Positions 43,488-51,304 of a stretch of DNA of 64,000 nt are shown here, in pieces. The position numbers were made by a program, and so were the translations under genes. The notes under the pieces are model-generated. The model searched no databases and was not told where the DNA came from. It saw nothing but the letters and a program-made list of their open reading frames with translations. The stretch is from Streptomyces gelaticus (lineage in GTDB: Bacteria; Actinomycetota; Actinomycetes; Streptomycetales; Streptomycetaceae), in contig NZ_BMTF01000004.1 of NCBI RefSeq assembly GCF_014649535.1, forward strand, positions 382,795 through 446,794, read 5' to 3'. The number at the start of each line of letters is the position of its first letter. The stretch's first letter is position 1.

Positions 43488-44486
43488 ATGAACGTGGCAA
43501 GCGGTGCCGAGCGCGATACGACGGAGCGGGTGCTCACCCTGCTCGGGCTGCTGCAGCAGCGCCAGACCTGGACCGGCCCCGAGCTCGCCGACCGTCTCGG
43601 GGTCACGACGCGCACGGTACGGCGCGATGTCGAGCGCCTGCGCACCATCGGCTATCCGGTGCACGCCGGCCAGGGTGTCGGCGGCGGCTATCGACTCGGC
43701 CCGGGGCAGAACCTGCCGCCGCTGCTCCTCGACGACCAGGAGGCGATCGCCACCGCGGTCTCGCTGCTCGCCGGCGCGGGTGGCGTGGTCACCGGCGCCG
43801 GCGACGCCGCTCTCCGGGCGCTGACCAAGCTCGACCAAGTGCTGCCCACCCGGCTTCGGCACGAGGTGCGCGCACTCTCCGGCTCGGTCGAGTCCTTCGG
43901 CACAGGCCACACGCCGGTCGACCCCGAGGTCCTCATGACGCTGGCCAGAGCCTGCCGCGACGAGGTCGAGACCGGCTTCAACTACCCGTCCGGGAGCGAG
44001 GTTCGACCGCGGCGCGCCGAGCCCTACCGCCTGGTCGCCTCCGACCGGCGCTGGTACCTCCTCGCCTACGACCTCGACCGCGACGACTGGCGCACTTTCC
44101 GCGCCGACCGGATGACCGAGGTGTCCGCACGGACCTGGCACTTCCGCCCGCGCCCGGCGCCCGACGCAGCGACGTACGTGCAGGAGGGTGTGGCGAGCCG
44201 GGTCTACCCGCACCGGGCGCGCTTCCTCGTGCACGCGTCGGCCGACACGGTGCGCGCGCAGATTCCGGCGTCGGCAGCCGTCGTACGACACCGGGGAAGC
44301 GAGCGCTGCGAGGTGCTCAGTGGCGCCGCCGGCCTCGACGCCGTACTCATGCACGTACTTCTCCTGGGACACGACTTCGAGATACTCGACCCGCCAGAGC
44401 TCGGAAGCCGCTGCCGCGCACTGGCCGAGAGACTGCTGGCTGCCGGTACGACGGTCTCACCGACACCAGACATGCAGGAGCCGTGA
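43488..44486 (+). CDS. WYL-domain HTH regulator (YafY type)
   Basis: A 332-residue regulator. The N-terminal winged helix (LGLLQQRQTWTGPELADRLGVTTRTVRRDVERLRTIGYPVHAGQGVGGGYRL) is followed by a WYL ligand-binding domain with RAEPYRLVASDRRWYLLAYDLDRDDWRTFRADRM and a C-terminal WCX extension. WYL domains sense nucleotides or other ligands. It is divergent from the RidA gene and may control it. The ATG at 43488 is used. Confidence 0.92.
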   Translation: MNVASGAERDTTERVLTLLGLLQQRQTWTGPELADRLGVTTRTVRRDVERLRTIGYPVHAGQGVGGGYRLGPGQNLPPLLLDDQEAIATAVSLLAGAGGVVTGAGDAALRALTKLDQVLPTRLRHEVRALSGSVESFGTGHTPVDPEVLMTLARACRDEVETGFNYPSGSEVRPRRAEPYRLVASDRRWYLLAYDLDRDDWRTFRADRMTEVSARTWHFRPRPAPDAATYVQEGVASRVYPHRARFLVHASADTVRAQIPASAAVVRHRGSERCEVLSGAAGLDAVLMHVLLLGHDFEILDPPELGSRCRALAERLLAAGTTVSPTPDMQEP

Positions 44487-44504
44487 ACCGCGACCGCACC
44501 GCCC

Positions 44505-44645
44505 CCGACCGAGTGCCCCGGGCGTCGCCGAACCGGTCGCACTCAGCCAGGGTGCCGTCCGGCACGACGTAGGCGGGATCGGCTTCGCGCAGGGCACGCA
44601 GCAGACCGGGCGCGCGGTCGGCTAGCAGGTCGATCACACTGCCGG
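44505..44645 (-). mobile_element. Transposase remnant (DDE_Tnp_4/IS5-like)
   Basis: The minus-strand reading VIDLLADRAPGLLRALREADPAYVVPDGTLAECDRFGD matches the start of the DDE domain of IS5/DDE_Tnp_4 transposases (usual form ...LADxAPGLxxALxxAxxxxVxxDGTLxxxDR). The rest is missing. It sits immediately after the DJ-1/PfpI gene stop, so the element probably inserted and decayed there. Confidence 0.55.
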
Positions 44646-45290
44646 TCACTGTCTGCGACTCGCCGTTCGCACGAGCGCCGGTGCGGCAGCGGGCAAGTAG
44701 GGGGTGATGTTGCGCCAGGCGCGCTCGATGTATTCCTCCTTCTCGCCGACCGGGGCGACATAGTGCAGCGCGCTTTCTGCGGCGTCGTTGTCCTTGAGTC
44801 GGGCGATGATCCAGGCGGCGAGGTAGTGCGAGGCCAGGCAGCCGCCGGCGGTCGCAATGTTGTCCTTGGCGTAGAAGGGCTGGTTGAGTACCTCGACGCC
44901 GGCGGCGACGACCCAGGGCCTGGTGATCAGGTCGGTGCAAGCGGGGATGCCGTCGAGCAGGCCGAGCCTGGCCAGCACGAGCGCGCCGGAGCACTGTGCC
45001 GCGATGAGTTGGCGCGAGGGGTCCAGGCGACGCAGGACGCTCATGATCGCCGGGTCTTCGACGACCTCGCGGGTGGCCATGCCACTGCCGACGATGACGG
45101 CGTCAGCGGTGCACGCCTCCTCAAGAGTGGACATCTGCTCGATGACCACTCCGTTCATCGACGTCACCCTGGGGCTCGGGGTGGCGATGGTGACGCGCCA
45201 GTCGTCGGTCTTGATGCGGTTGAGCACACCGAGCGCGATCAGGGAGTCGAGCTCGTTGTAGCCCTCGAAGGTGAGGATGGCGATGTGCAC
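44646..45290 (-). CDS. DJ-1/PfpI family protein
   Basis: A 214-residue class I glutamine-amidotransferase-like protein. The nucleophile-elbow Cys lies in LIAAQCSGALVLARLGLL, with the usual upstream MHIAILTFEGYNELDSL and the later YAKDNIATAGGCLASHYLAAWII. Members are glyoxalases, chaperone-like or isonitrile hydratase-like enzymes. The GTG at 45290 has GGAAGGA upstream. It is divergent from a MocR-type regulator by 88 bp, which suggests direct control. Confidence 0.88.
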   Translation of the reverse strand: MHIAILTFEGYNELDSLIALGVLNRIKTDDWRVTIATPSPRVTSMNGVVIEQMSTLEEACTADAVIVGSGMATREVVEDPAIMSVLRRLDPSRQLIAAQCSGALVLARLGLLDGIPACTDLITRPWVVAAGVEVLNQPFYAKDNIATAGGCLASHYLAAWIIARLKDNDAAESALHYVAPVGEKEEYIERAWRNITPYLPAAAPALVRTASRRQ

Positions 45291-45311
45291 GGCGTCTGTC
45301 CTTCCCGGTAG

Positions 45312-45336
45312 GTGGGTCTTGACCGTAGAGACCCAC
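45312..45336. promoter_or_regulatory. Dyad operator in the DJ-1/MocR divergent region
   Basis: GTGGGTCT (45312-45319) and AGACCCAC (45329-45336) form a perfect 8-bp inverted repeat with a 9-base spacer, midway between the two divergent starts. It is the most likely MocR operator. Confidence 0.55.
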
Positions 45337-45365
45337 GAACAGGACAGTCGAAAAATTGTCACGCA

Positions 45366-45371
45366 TACAAT
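45366..45371 (+). promoter_or_regulatory. -10 element TACAAT implying a leaderless MocR transcript
   Basis: TACAAT (45366-45371) is a near-consensus -10 hexamer and lies 7 bases before the ATG at 45379, so transcription would start at or next to the A of the start codon. No Shine-Dalgarno sequence precedes this ATG. The -35 region is weak. Confidence 0.5.
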
Positions 45372-45378
45372 CCGGTGC

Positions 45379-46716
45379 ATGGCAGCTTCGCGGTACAAAA
45401 AGCTGGTCGACGCGTTCGCACGCGACATCCGGACCGGGCGGCTCGCCGCGGGCGTGCGGCTGCCGACACACCGCGGGCTCGCCGCTCGTGAGGGAATCGC
45501 CGTGGTGACCGCGACCCGGGTGTACGCCGAGCTGGAAGCGATGGGCCTGGTGAGCCGGGAACAGGGCCGCGGTACGTTCGTGCGTGACATCGCGGTTCCC
45601 GCCGGTCACGGCATCGATCAACAGGTCGTCGCCACGGATGCGGTCGACCTCAACTTCAACTATCCGTCGCTGCCCGGGCAAGCCGATCTCCTCCGGCAAA
45701 CACTGCGAGAGGTGGCCACCTCTGGTGATCTCGACTCGCTGCTGCGCTACCAACCACATCGAGGGCGCCCCCAGGACAGAGCCTCGATCGCGCGGTACCT
45801 GAGGCGTCGAGGAATCACCACGGACGTGGATCGGATCCTCATCACCAACGGTGCGCAGCAAGGCCTGGCCATCACCGTCATGGCCGCGCTCAAGGTCGGC
45901 GACGTCGTCGCGGTCGACGCACTCACCTACCCGGGTTTCAAGGTGCTCGCACATACCTTTCATCTCGACCTGGAACCCATCCCCGTAACCGCCGACGGGC
46001 CGAATCTCGATGCCCTCGAGAAACTGTGCGCGACGCGCCCTGTGCGCGCGATCTACACCATGCCCACCTTGCACAACCCTCTGGGCTGGGTCATGCCGGC
46101 ACCTGACCGAACCCGCCTCGTCGAGATCGCTCGACAGTACGGTCCACTCCTGATCGAAGACGCCTCCTACGCTTACCTGGTGGAGGACTCGCCACCGCCC
46201 CTGGCTGCAATCGCGCCGGACATCACCGTCCACATCTCGGGACTGTCCAAGAGCGTCGCCACCGGTCTCCGGGTCGGTTTCGTCGTTGCCCCGCCCTCTG
46301 CGGTGCCCTCGCTCGAACGCGCGATTCGGGCGACCACCTGGAACACCCCGGCCCTCACCACGGCGATCGTCTGCCGCTGGCTGGAGGACGGCACGGTGGA
46401 CCACCTGGAAGCGCTGAAACGAGACGACGCCAGGACCCGCCAGGCACTCGCCGGACAAGAGCTGGCCGGCCTACCGCTCATCAGCCACCCCTCGTCCTAC
46501 TTCACATGGCTGCCGCTGCCCGACGACGCACGCGCCGACCGCCTGACCGCCACCCTCGCGCGTCAGCACATCTCGGTATCCACGGCCGAGCCGTTCACCA
46601 CCTCGATGCACACACCGCAAGCGATCCGTCTCGCTCTGGGCTCGACCGATCTGGACAGTCTCCGGTCGACACTGCGTACAGTGCGACGCGTAGTCGTCGA
46701 GGACGCCTACGCTTGA
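45379..46716 (+). CDS. MocR-type (GntR-aminotransferase) regulator
   Basis: A 445-residue fusion of a GntR winged helix (YKKLVDAFARDIRTGRLAAGVRLPTHRGLAAREGIAVVTATRVYAELEAMGLVSREQGRGTFV) with a fold-type I aminotransferase domain. The PLP-binding Lys is in ISGLSKSVATGLRVG and the Asn/Asp cofactor contacts are in TMPTLHNPLGWVM and LLIEDASYAYL. Such proteins sense PLP or amino compounds. It is divergent from the DJ-1/PfpI gene, its likely target. Confidence 0.93.
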   Translation: MAASRYKKLVDAFARDIRTGRLAAGVRLPTHRGLAAREGIAVVTATRVYAELEAMGLVSREQGRGTFVRDIAVPAGHGIDQQVVATDAVDLNFNYPSLPGQADLLRQTLREVATSGDLDSLLRYQPHRGRPQDRASIARYLRRRGITTDVDRILITNGAQQGLAITVMAALKVGDVVAVDALTYPGFKVLAHTFHLDLEPIPVTADGPNLDALEKLCATRPVRAIYTMPTLHNPLGWVMPAPDRTRLVEIARQYGPLLIEDASYAYLVEDSPPPLAAIAPDITVHISGLSKSVATGLRVGFVVAPPSAVPSLERAIRATTWNTPALTTAIVCRWLEDGTVDHLEALKRDDARTRQALAGQELAGLPLISHPSSYFTWLPLPDDARADRLTATLARQHISVSTAEPFTTSMHTPQAIRLALGSTDLDSLRSTLRTVRRVVVEDAYA

Positions 46717-46921
46717 ACTCCCCTCGATCAGCCGATTCCTGCCCACCGGCGTCGGCGTGCGAAAGATCGTCGGCGCTGAAAGCCAGGGGAAAACCGGTAG
46801 GCATGGTTGGCGCACAGAACAGCGCCGCTCCGAGTGAGGAGCAACACCGGTCGTCATGGCCCGCCCGCCACGTCAAAGTCCGTCACCCTCACGGAGCGAG
46901 TGCACCCATCCCCTGCACCCG

Positions 46922-47470
46922 TCAGCTCGGCAACTGCACCCATGCCTTGGTGCCTCGCTGCGGCAAGTTCGCCTCGCAGGCGCCCCACTCCCCGCCCCAG
47001 TCGTCCACAACGGCCGCCAACAGCCAGAGCGCCCGCCGACGCCGCGTCTCGCAGAGTGTGGACAGGTGCGGGTCGCTGTGGTGCGGGTGCTGGTCCCAGA
47101 CGAGGATGCGTACGGCGTCGTCCCGGTGACGCAGGGATACGTAGAGCTCCTTCCCCGGGCTCATTCTCGCGGTGACCGCGACCAGCTCGTCCACGACGTG
47201 CGTGGCAGGCCAGACGTACCGGGCGAGCCCGTGCGTCTCCAGCGCGGCAGCCACCACCGTGCGGCCGATGTACGCGCTGCGGACGTCACCGGGCAACGTG
47301 AAGCTCAGAGCGAGCCCGCGCCCGGAACGGCCTTTCGGGCGAAGGTAGGGCTGGGGGTGCGGCTGCGGGTTGGTTCGCAGCGTGGGATGCGGAAACGGAT
47401 ACGTGAACGGAACCGGCATACGTGCCTCGGCGGCGGCCGGACAGAGTGCGGCGATCGGAGATGAGTGCAT
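46922..47470 (-). CDS. RsbW/SpoIIAB-like ATP-binding regulatory protein
   Basis: A 182-residue protein with a Pro-rich N-terminus and an HATPase_c_2 domain. The family pattern LPGDVRSAYIGRTVVAAALETHGLARYVWPATHVVDELVAVTARM is visible, but the usual E-x-x-x-N N-box is altered (DELVAVTA), so ATP binding may be weak. Such proteins accompany WhiJ/AbaA-type regulators and DUF397 proteins in Streptomyces, as here. The ATG at 47470 follows GGGGAG. It is divergent from the HTH gene at 47790. Confidence 0.82.
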   Translation of the reverse strand: MHSSPIAALCPAAAEARMPVPFTYPFPHPTLRTNPQPHPQPYLRPKGRSGRGLALSFTLPGDVRSAYIGRTVVAAALETHGLARYVWPATHVVDELVAVTARMSPGKELYVSLRHRDDAVRILVWDQHPHHSDPHLSTLCETRRRRALWLLAAVVDDWGGEWGACEANLPQRGTKAWVQLPS

Positions 47471-47789
47471 GACTGACTCCCCTGAGAAGGGCGGCGAGTT
47501 GGCGTGTGTCTCTCTTTCGCGTGGGCGCGCACGGGTGGCTCACATGGTTGCGCTACGGACGAGCAGTGGCCTGTCTCCCTGACACGGGACCGCCCCTCCC
47601 AGGGCAGGAGGTTGCAGGCAGGACCGCGTGATGCACTTCCGGCTCGCCGTCGCTCAGTGAGCGGTGCGTGACCTAACGTAGCGCCTGAAGGGTAAAATTA
47701 CCCTCTCTCTTCGGAGAAAGAACCCTTTCGTGGCCGAGTGGTACGCACACGCGGCAGACTGCCGGTGACCGCATGCGGAAAGGAACGGC
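47471..47789. promoter_or_regulatory. 319-bp divergent intergenic region with an AGGGTAA/TTACCCT dyad
   Basis: No gene seen. It holds the promoters of the ATP-binding and HTH genes. AGGGTAA-AA-TTACCCT (47689-47704) is a near-perfect dyad in an AT-richer patch about 90 bases before the HTH gene and is a plausible operator for that regulator. Confidence 0.5.
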
Positions 47790-48638
47790 ATGGCAGCAAG
47801 GACGTCTCCTACCGAACGTCAGAAGCGGCTCGGCGCCGAGCTGCGGAAGATGCGCACATCGGCCGATGTCTCCGCCGAGTTCGCGGCCGGACTGCTCGGC
47901 GTGGACCGGGGCAAGATCTCGAACATCGAGGCCGGTACCCGCCCCATCAGCCCCGATCGGCTGCGCACTCTGGCCTGCAACTGCGACTGCACCGACGTGA
48001 AGTACGTCGACGCGCTGGTCGAGATGGCCCAATCACGCGGCCGCAACTGGTGGGACAGATATCGAGGGCTTCTTCCCCAAGGGCTGCTCGACATCGCCGA
48101 ATTGGAGATGCACGCGCTACGCATGCGGGCCGCGTACTCCGTACACATTCCGGGCCTCCTCCAGACCTCGGACCATGCCCTGTCCCTCTTCCGTGTGGTA
48201 GTGCCACAGCTACCGGAGCGAGAGGTTGCACTGAGGCTGGCACACCGCGTGGAGCGGCAGGAAGTCCTGGACGGGGGCACCCCTCCGTACACAGGCATCG
48301 TGCACGAGGCCGCACTCCGGATGCAGTTCGGCGGTCGCGCCGTGGCACGCGCCCAGCTGGACCACCTGCTGAACAAGTCCGAGCAGTCGAATATCACACT
48401 GCTGGTCATCCCCTTCGAAGCCGGCGCCTTCCCCGGCGCTGGACAGACCGTCCTGTACGCAGAGGGGCCTGTGACTCAGCTCGACACCGTGCAGATCGAC
48501 AACTCTCACGGACCTGTCTTCGTCCACTCCCAGGCCCAACTGGCGAAGTATCGGGATCACTTGGATTGGATGGAGGGGATCGCGCTGTCACCGGACAAGT
48601 CGCGGGCCTTCATCCACAACATCGCACGCCAACTCTGA
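47790..48638 (+). CDS. WhiJ-like HTH regulator (XRE with DUF5753)
   Basis: A 282-residue protein with an N-terminal XRE helix-turn-helix (RLGAELRKMRTSADVSAEFAAGLLGVDRGKISNIEAGTRPISPDRLRTLA) and a C-terminal DUF5753/Scr1-associated domain (YSVHIPGLLQTSDHALSLFR, ITLLVIPFEAGAFPGAGQTVLYAE). This family includes WhiJ and AbaA-type regulators of development and antibiotic production. It is followed 11 bp later by a DUF397 gene, its usual partner. Confidence 0.94.
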   Translation: MAARTSPTERQKRLGAELRKMRTSADVSAEFAAGLLGVDRGKISNIEAGTRPISPDRLRTLACNCDCTDVKYVDALVEMAQSRGRNWWDRYRGLLPQGLLDIAELEMHALRMRAAYSVHIPGLLQTSDHALSLFRVVVPQLPEREVALRLAHRVERQEVLDGGTPPYTGIVHEAALRMQFGGRAVARAQLDHLLNKSEQSNITLLVIPFEAGAFPGAGQTVLYAEGPVTQLDTVQIDNSHGPVFVHSQAQLAKYRDHLDWMEGIALSPDKSRAFIHNIARQL

Positions 48639-48649
48639 GGAGACGACCG

Positions 48650-48841
48650 ATGTCGGACGTCAATTGGGAAGACTCGTTCTGCGGCGAAGGGAACTCTTGC
48701 TACCGGATAGGAACCGATGGGGCGGGCAACAGCTACATCGCCGTCGCCGGTTTCGAGGATCGCTTCCTCACCGACAGCCGCGAAGCGCTTCAGCAGATGA
48801 TCCGCGACATCAAGGCCGGCAAGGCCGACCACCTTCTGTAG
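48650..48841 (+). CDS. DUF397 small protein
   Basis: A 63-residue protein in the same operon as the WhiJ-like gene. Typical features are the Trp/Ser-rich start (VNWEDSFCGEGNSCYRIG), then AVAGFEDRFLTDSREALQQMIRDIKAGKADHLL. DUF397 proteins act with DUF5753 regulators, probably as modulators; one has been reported to be an antitoxin-like partner (the Scr1/Scr2 work), as I recall. The ATG at 48650 has GAGGAGA upstream. A terminator follows. Confidence 0.93.
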   Translation: MSDVNWEDSFCGEGNSCYRIGTDGAGNSYIAVAGFEDRFLTDSREALQQMIRDIKAGKADHLL

Positions 48842-48851
48842 ACAGCAGAGA

Positions 48852-48888
48852 GGGCCCGGCACCGCGATGTGCTCGCGGTGCCGGGCCC
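48852..48888. terminator. Bidirectional terminator between DUF397 and ompA-like genes
   Basis: A perfect 15-bp stem (48852-48866 with 48874-48888) with a 7-base loop, between the convergent DUF397 (stop 48841) and OmpA-like (stop 48907) genes. Confidence 0.85.
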
Positions 48889-48906
48889 CTGTGGTGGCGC
48901 GGTTCC

Positions 48907-49557
48907 TCAGGAAGACGTGCTGCGCGGGAAGGAGACCTCCACGCGCCGGTTCTTCTTCCGGCCTTCTTCCGTGCTGTTGTCGGCGATCGGGTACTGCTCG
49001 CCGTAGCCACGGATCTCGAAGCTGATGCCCGACCCCAGCTCCTTGGCCAGCACGCCGTGCACGGCGTTGGCCCGCTGCTTGGACAGCACATCGCCGTGGG
49101 CCGACGAGCCGAGGTTGTCGGTGAAGCCGAAGACGCGCACCTTGGTGGCCTTCTGCTTCTTGATCTCGGCGGCGATGGCGGCGATACGGGAGTTGGCCGC
49201 GGGGCTCAGCTTGGCGCTGTCCTTGCCGAAGAGGACCTCGGACTGGAGCGCGAACTTGATGTTCGCGTTGGTGTCCTCGCGACGCTCCTCGCCGCCCATG
49301 TCCTCGACGACCTGGATGATGTCGAGCACCTTGGCGGGAGCAAGCGTGGCGCCGTCGACCATTTTGAGGTCGGAGTCCTTGCCGTCCACAGCGACCGGCG
49401 GAGCCGCGGATGCCTCGGTACCTGGCGGGACGCTCGGGCCGTCATCGGCCAGAGCGACCGAGGCCCCCATGACGGACGTGCCGGCCATCAGCACTACCGT
49501 CGCAATGGCCATTCCTGTCTTCTGAATCGGCCCACGCCGCATGCGGGTGTTTGTCAT
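48907..49557 (-). CDS. OmpA-family secreted peptidoglycan-binding protein of the Tad locus
   Basis: A 216-residue exported protein with a signal peptide (to about ALA, residue 37). The C-terminal OmpA/MotB domain carries KFALQSEVLFGKDSAKLSPAANSRIAAIAAEIKKQK, VFGFTDNLGSSAHGDVLSKQRANAV and GYGEQYPIADNSTEEGRKKNRRVEV. These match the peptidoglycan-binding motifs. It is the last gene of the Tad operon, 8 bp after the lipoprotein gene. In a Gram-positive it would anchor the pilus apparatus to the wall. A start five codons downstream is possible. Confidence 0.88.
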   Translation of the reverse strand: MTNTRMRRGPIQKTGMAIATVVLMAGTSVMGASVALADDGPSVPPGTEASAAPPVAVDGKDSDLKMVDGATLAPAKVLDIIQVVEDMGGEERREDTNANIKFALQSEVLFGKDSAKLSPAANSRIAAIAAEIKKQKATKVRVFGFTDNLGSSAHGDVLSKQRANAVHGVLAKELGSGISFEIRGYGEQYPIADNSTEEGRKKNRRVEVSFPRSTSS

Positions 49558-49565
49558 CTCGCCCG

Positions 49566-50180
49566 TCACCCGGAGATCTTCAGCGACGTGGTGGCGAACG
49601 TCGGCAGGTTGAAGTCGACCTCGGTCGTCTCGGCGGGCGGCGCCGGGAACTGCATGAACACCGGTACGGACTTTCCGGGCTGGACCGCAGACATCCCGGC
49701 CGTGCACAGGCAACGACCATCGGTGTCCCGAAGGATGTAGTAGCGCTTCTTGCCTACCTTGTCCACGAGCGTCGCACCACCGACGGAGTTGAGGTTGTTG
49801 GTGACGATCGCGTTTTCGTTTCCGGCCCATACGGACGGGTTGACAGCGACGTCACCCTGATTCTTCAGCTCGCCCTGAACCGTAACGAACCCGCCGGAGT
49901 CCCTCTTCACCTGATTGATGACCAGGAGCATGTTCTTTTCGCCCCTGGCCTCCGCGAGCTTCACATTCGGGTCCACGTTCTCCCCGGCTGCGGTGTCCTC
50001 CTGCTTCGTTCCCTTGTCCTCGTCGGAGGACTTCGGAGACGCGGGGGAAGACGGCGAACCGGTGTCCTTTGCCCCTCCGCCGTCGTCGGCACCGCAGCCG
50101 GTGACGGCCAGGGTCAGGGCCGCCGCCATCGAGGCGGCTGCCACTACCCTTCGGGACTTGATGGAGCGCCGAATGCTCAT
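49566..50180 (-). CDS. Lipoprotein of the Tad locus
   Basis: A 204-residue lipoprotein with lipobox VTGC. It has a charged Ser/Asp/Lys spacer and then a beta-rich domain (LLVINQVKRDSGGFVTVQGELKNQGDVAVNPSVWAG, YYILRDTDGRCLCTAGMSAVQPGKSVPVFMQFPAPPAETTEVDFNLP) resembling a surface Ig-like fold. The ATG at 50180 has AAGGAA upstream. It lies between the TadE/G-like gene and the OmpA-like gene and is probably an accessory part of the Tad machine. Confidence 0.85.
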   Translation of the reverse strand: MSIRRSIKSRRVVAAASMAAALTLAVTGCGADDGGGAKDTGSPSSPASPKSSDEDKGTKQEDTAAGENVDPNVKLAEARGEKNMLLVINQVKRDSGGFVTVQGELKNQGDVAVNPSVWAGNENAIVTNNLNSVGGATLVDKVGKKRYYILRDTDGRCLCTAGMSAVQPGKSVPVFMQFPAPPAETTEVDFNLPTFATTSLKISG

Positions 50181-50211
50181 CGCTTCTGATTCCTTTACTC
50201 GTCGTTCGCTG

Positions 50212-50829
50212 TCAGCTGTCGACCAGGTGCACGTCAAAGAGAATCTTGCTCACCTGAGACCAGGGCGGAGGGCTGCTCGGCATGATTTCGAGCATCTCTC
50301 CTCCCCTGCACGAGAAGAAGTACACGTCTTGGATGGTGTCGTCGTCGAGGTCGACAGACCGCCACCTGGGGCAACGCCATTCGATGACAGCAGTGGCGTG
50401 ACCTTTGGCGAACGTGCGCTTCATGCCGGGAACCACTGACGCACCCACAGGCTTGAGTGTCTTCACGTCAACCCTGATCTTGTCCCGCTCGCCGCCGGAC
50501 GTGGCGACACATCCGGGGAACGGGGAGAGCTTCGCGTCGTTCTCTGCGGCCATCGCCTGCGCCGCAGGGCACCCCGTGACCGGGTGCGCCTGGAGGAACA
50601 TGTCCAGCATGCTCTCGGGAAGAGAAGCGAGGAACGGGCCTTCGAACTGCTCACGGGACTGCTGAGCGGCAGCCAGCGCGGCAGCATCTGCCGCGCCCTG
50701 GGCCCCATTGCGCAAGGCAGCGGCCTTGCCGACGGTAAAGAAGGCAAACGCGAGGAAGAGCAGGCCCGCCACCATCACAACGTAGATGGGGAAAGCCTGC
50801 CCTGCCTCGCCGCGAAGTTTCGCGGTCAT
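50212..50829 (-). CDS. TadE/TadG-like pilus assembly protein
   Basis: A 205-residue protein with one N-terminal membrane helix (GQAFPIYVVMVAGLLFLAFAFFTVGKAAALRNGAQGAADAAALAAA) in the TadG style, where the Ala-rich stretch follows the helix. It lacks the Glu five residues after the Gly of the classic prepilin motif (GQAFPI), so it may not be cleaved. The rest is extracytoplasmic with several cysteines. It overlaps the Flp gene stop (TAATG), so it is translationally coupled to the major pilin. Confidence 0.8.
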   Translation of the reverse strand: MTAKLRGEAGQAFPIYVVMVAGLLFLAFAFFTVGKAAALRNGAQGAADAAALAAAQQSREQFEGPFLASLPESMLDMFLQAHPVTGCPAAQAMAAENDAKLSPFPGCVATSGGERDKIRVDVKTLKPVGASVVPGMKRTFAKGHATAVIEWRCPRWRSVDLDDDTIQDVYFFSCRGGEMLEIMPSSPPPWSQVSKILFDVHLVDS

Positions 50830-51059
50830 TAGCCGGCCTTGATCTGGTCCACCAGCTTGGAGATCTTGCCCGAGATCGAGCCACCGATGCCCGAGGCCGC
50901 GATCGCGCCGATGATCGCCACGACCACCAGGATGATGCCCAGGTACTCGAACGCCGTCTGGCCGCGGTCCATGTTCTCGTAGCGCTTCTGGATGCGGCTC
51001 ACGGCGGTGTTGGCCCAGCCGTTGATGCGAACGGCGGTCTTCAGGGTGATGTCCGACAT
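50829..51059 (-). CDS. flp: Flp-type (type IVb) major pilin
   Basis: A 76-residue prepilin. The leader is 33 residues and ends at Gly33, followed by QTAFEY (Glu38), the canonical type IVb cleavage site. Then comes the hydrophobic helix LGIILVVVAIIGAIAASGIGGSI and a short C-terminus. The mature pilin of about 43 residues is small, as is usual for Tad pili. The ATG at 51059 has GAGGGGAA upstream. A 245-bp upstream region carries GGGCCC-type motifs, so it probably has its own strong promoter. Confidence 0.92.
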   Translation of the reverse strand: MSDITLKTAVRINGWANTAVSRIQKRYENMDRGQTAFEYLGIILVVVAIIGAIAASGIGGSISGKISKLVDQIKAG

Positions 51060-51206
51060 GGTGTTCCCCTCCGGGTTCGGCCGACCGGAAGCCGGCCGAC
51101 TCGCACGTTTCTTGGGTGCCGCCTGCGGTACCGGCTTCCTCCTGGCCGGTGCCGCTGGCGACATGAGAAACATACGGCGGCGGAACTCGCCCGCCGGAGG
51201 GTCCCA

Positions 51207-51227
51207 GGGCCCATTCCCGGGCCCAAA
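51207..51227 (-). promoter_or_regulatory. GGGCCC-type motif upstream of flp
   Basis: On the minus strand TTTGGGCCC (51227-51219) and ATGGGCCC (51214-51207) lie 150-170 bases before the flp start, matching the clusters before the two pilin-fusion genes. Confidence 0.45.
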
Positions 51228-51304
51228 GCGTCAGTTGGGTCTGCGGCACCCGTACACGCCGCCAGGACCCACGCCCCACCACGGCTCCGCTCGCACTCCT
51301 GCGC

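Noticed and set aside
46717..46921. Small minus-strand gene after the MocR gene
   Set aside because: Open frames exist but have no ribosome site, poor codon pattern and overlap the end of the MocR gene.
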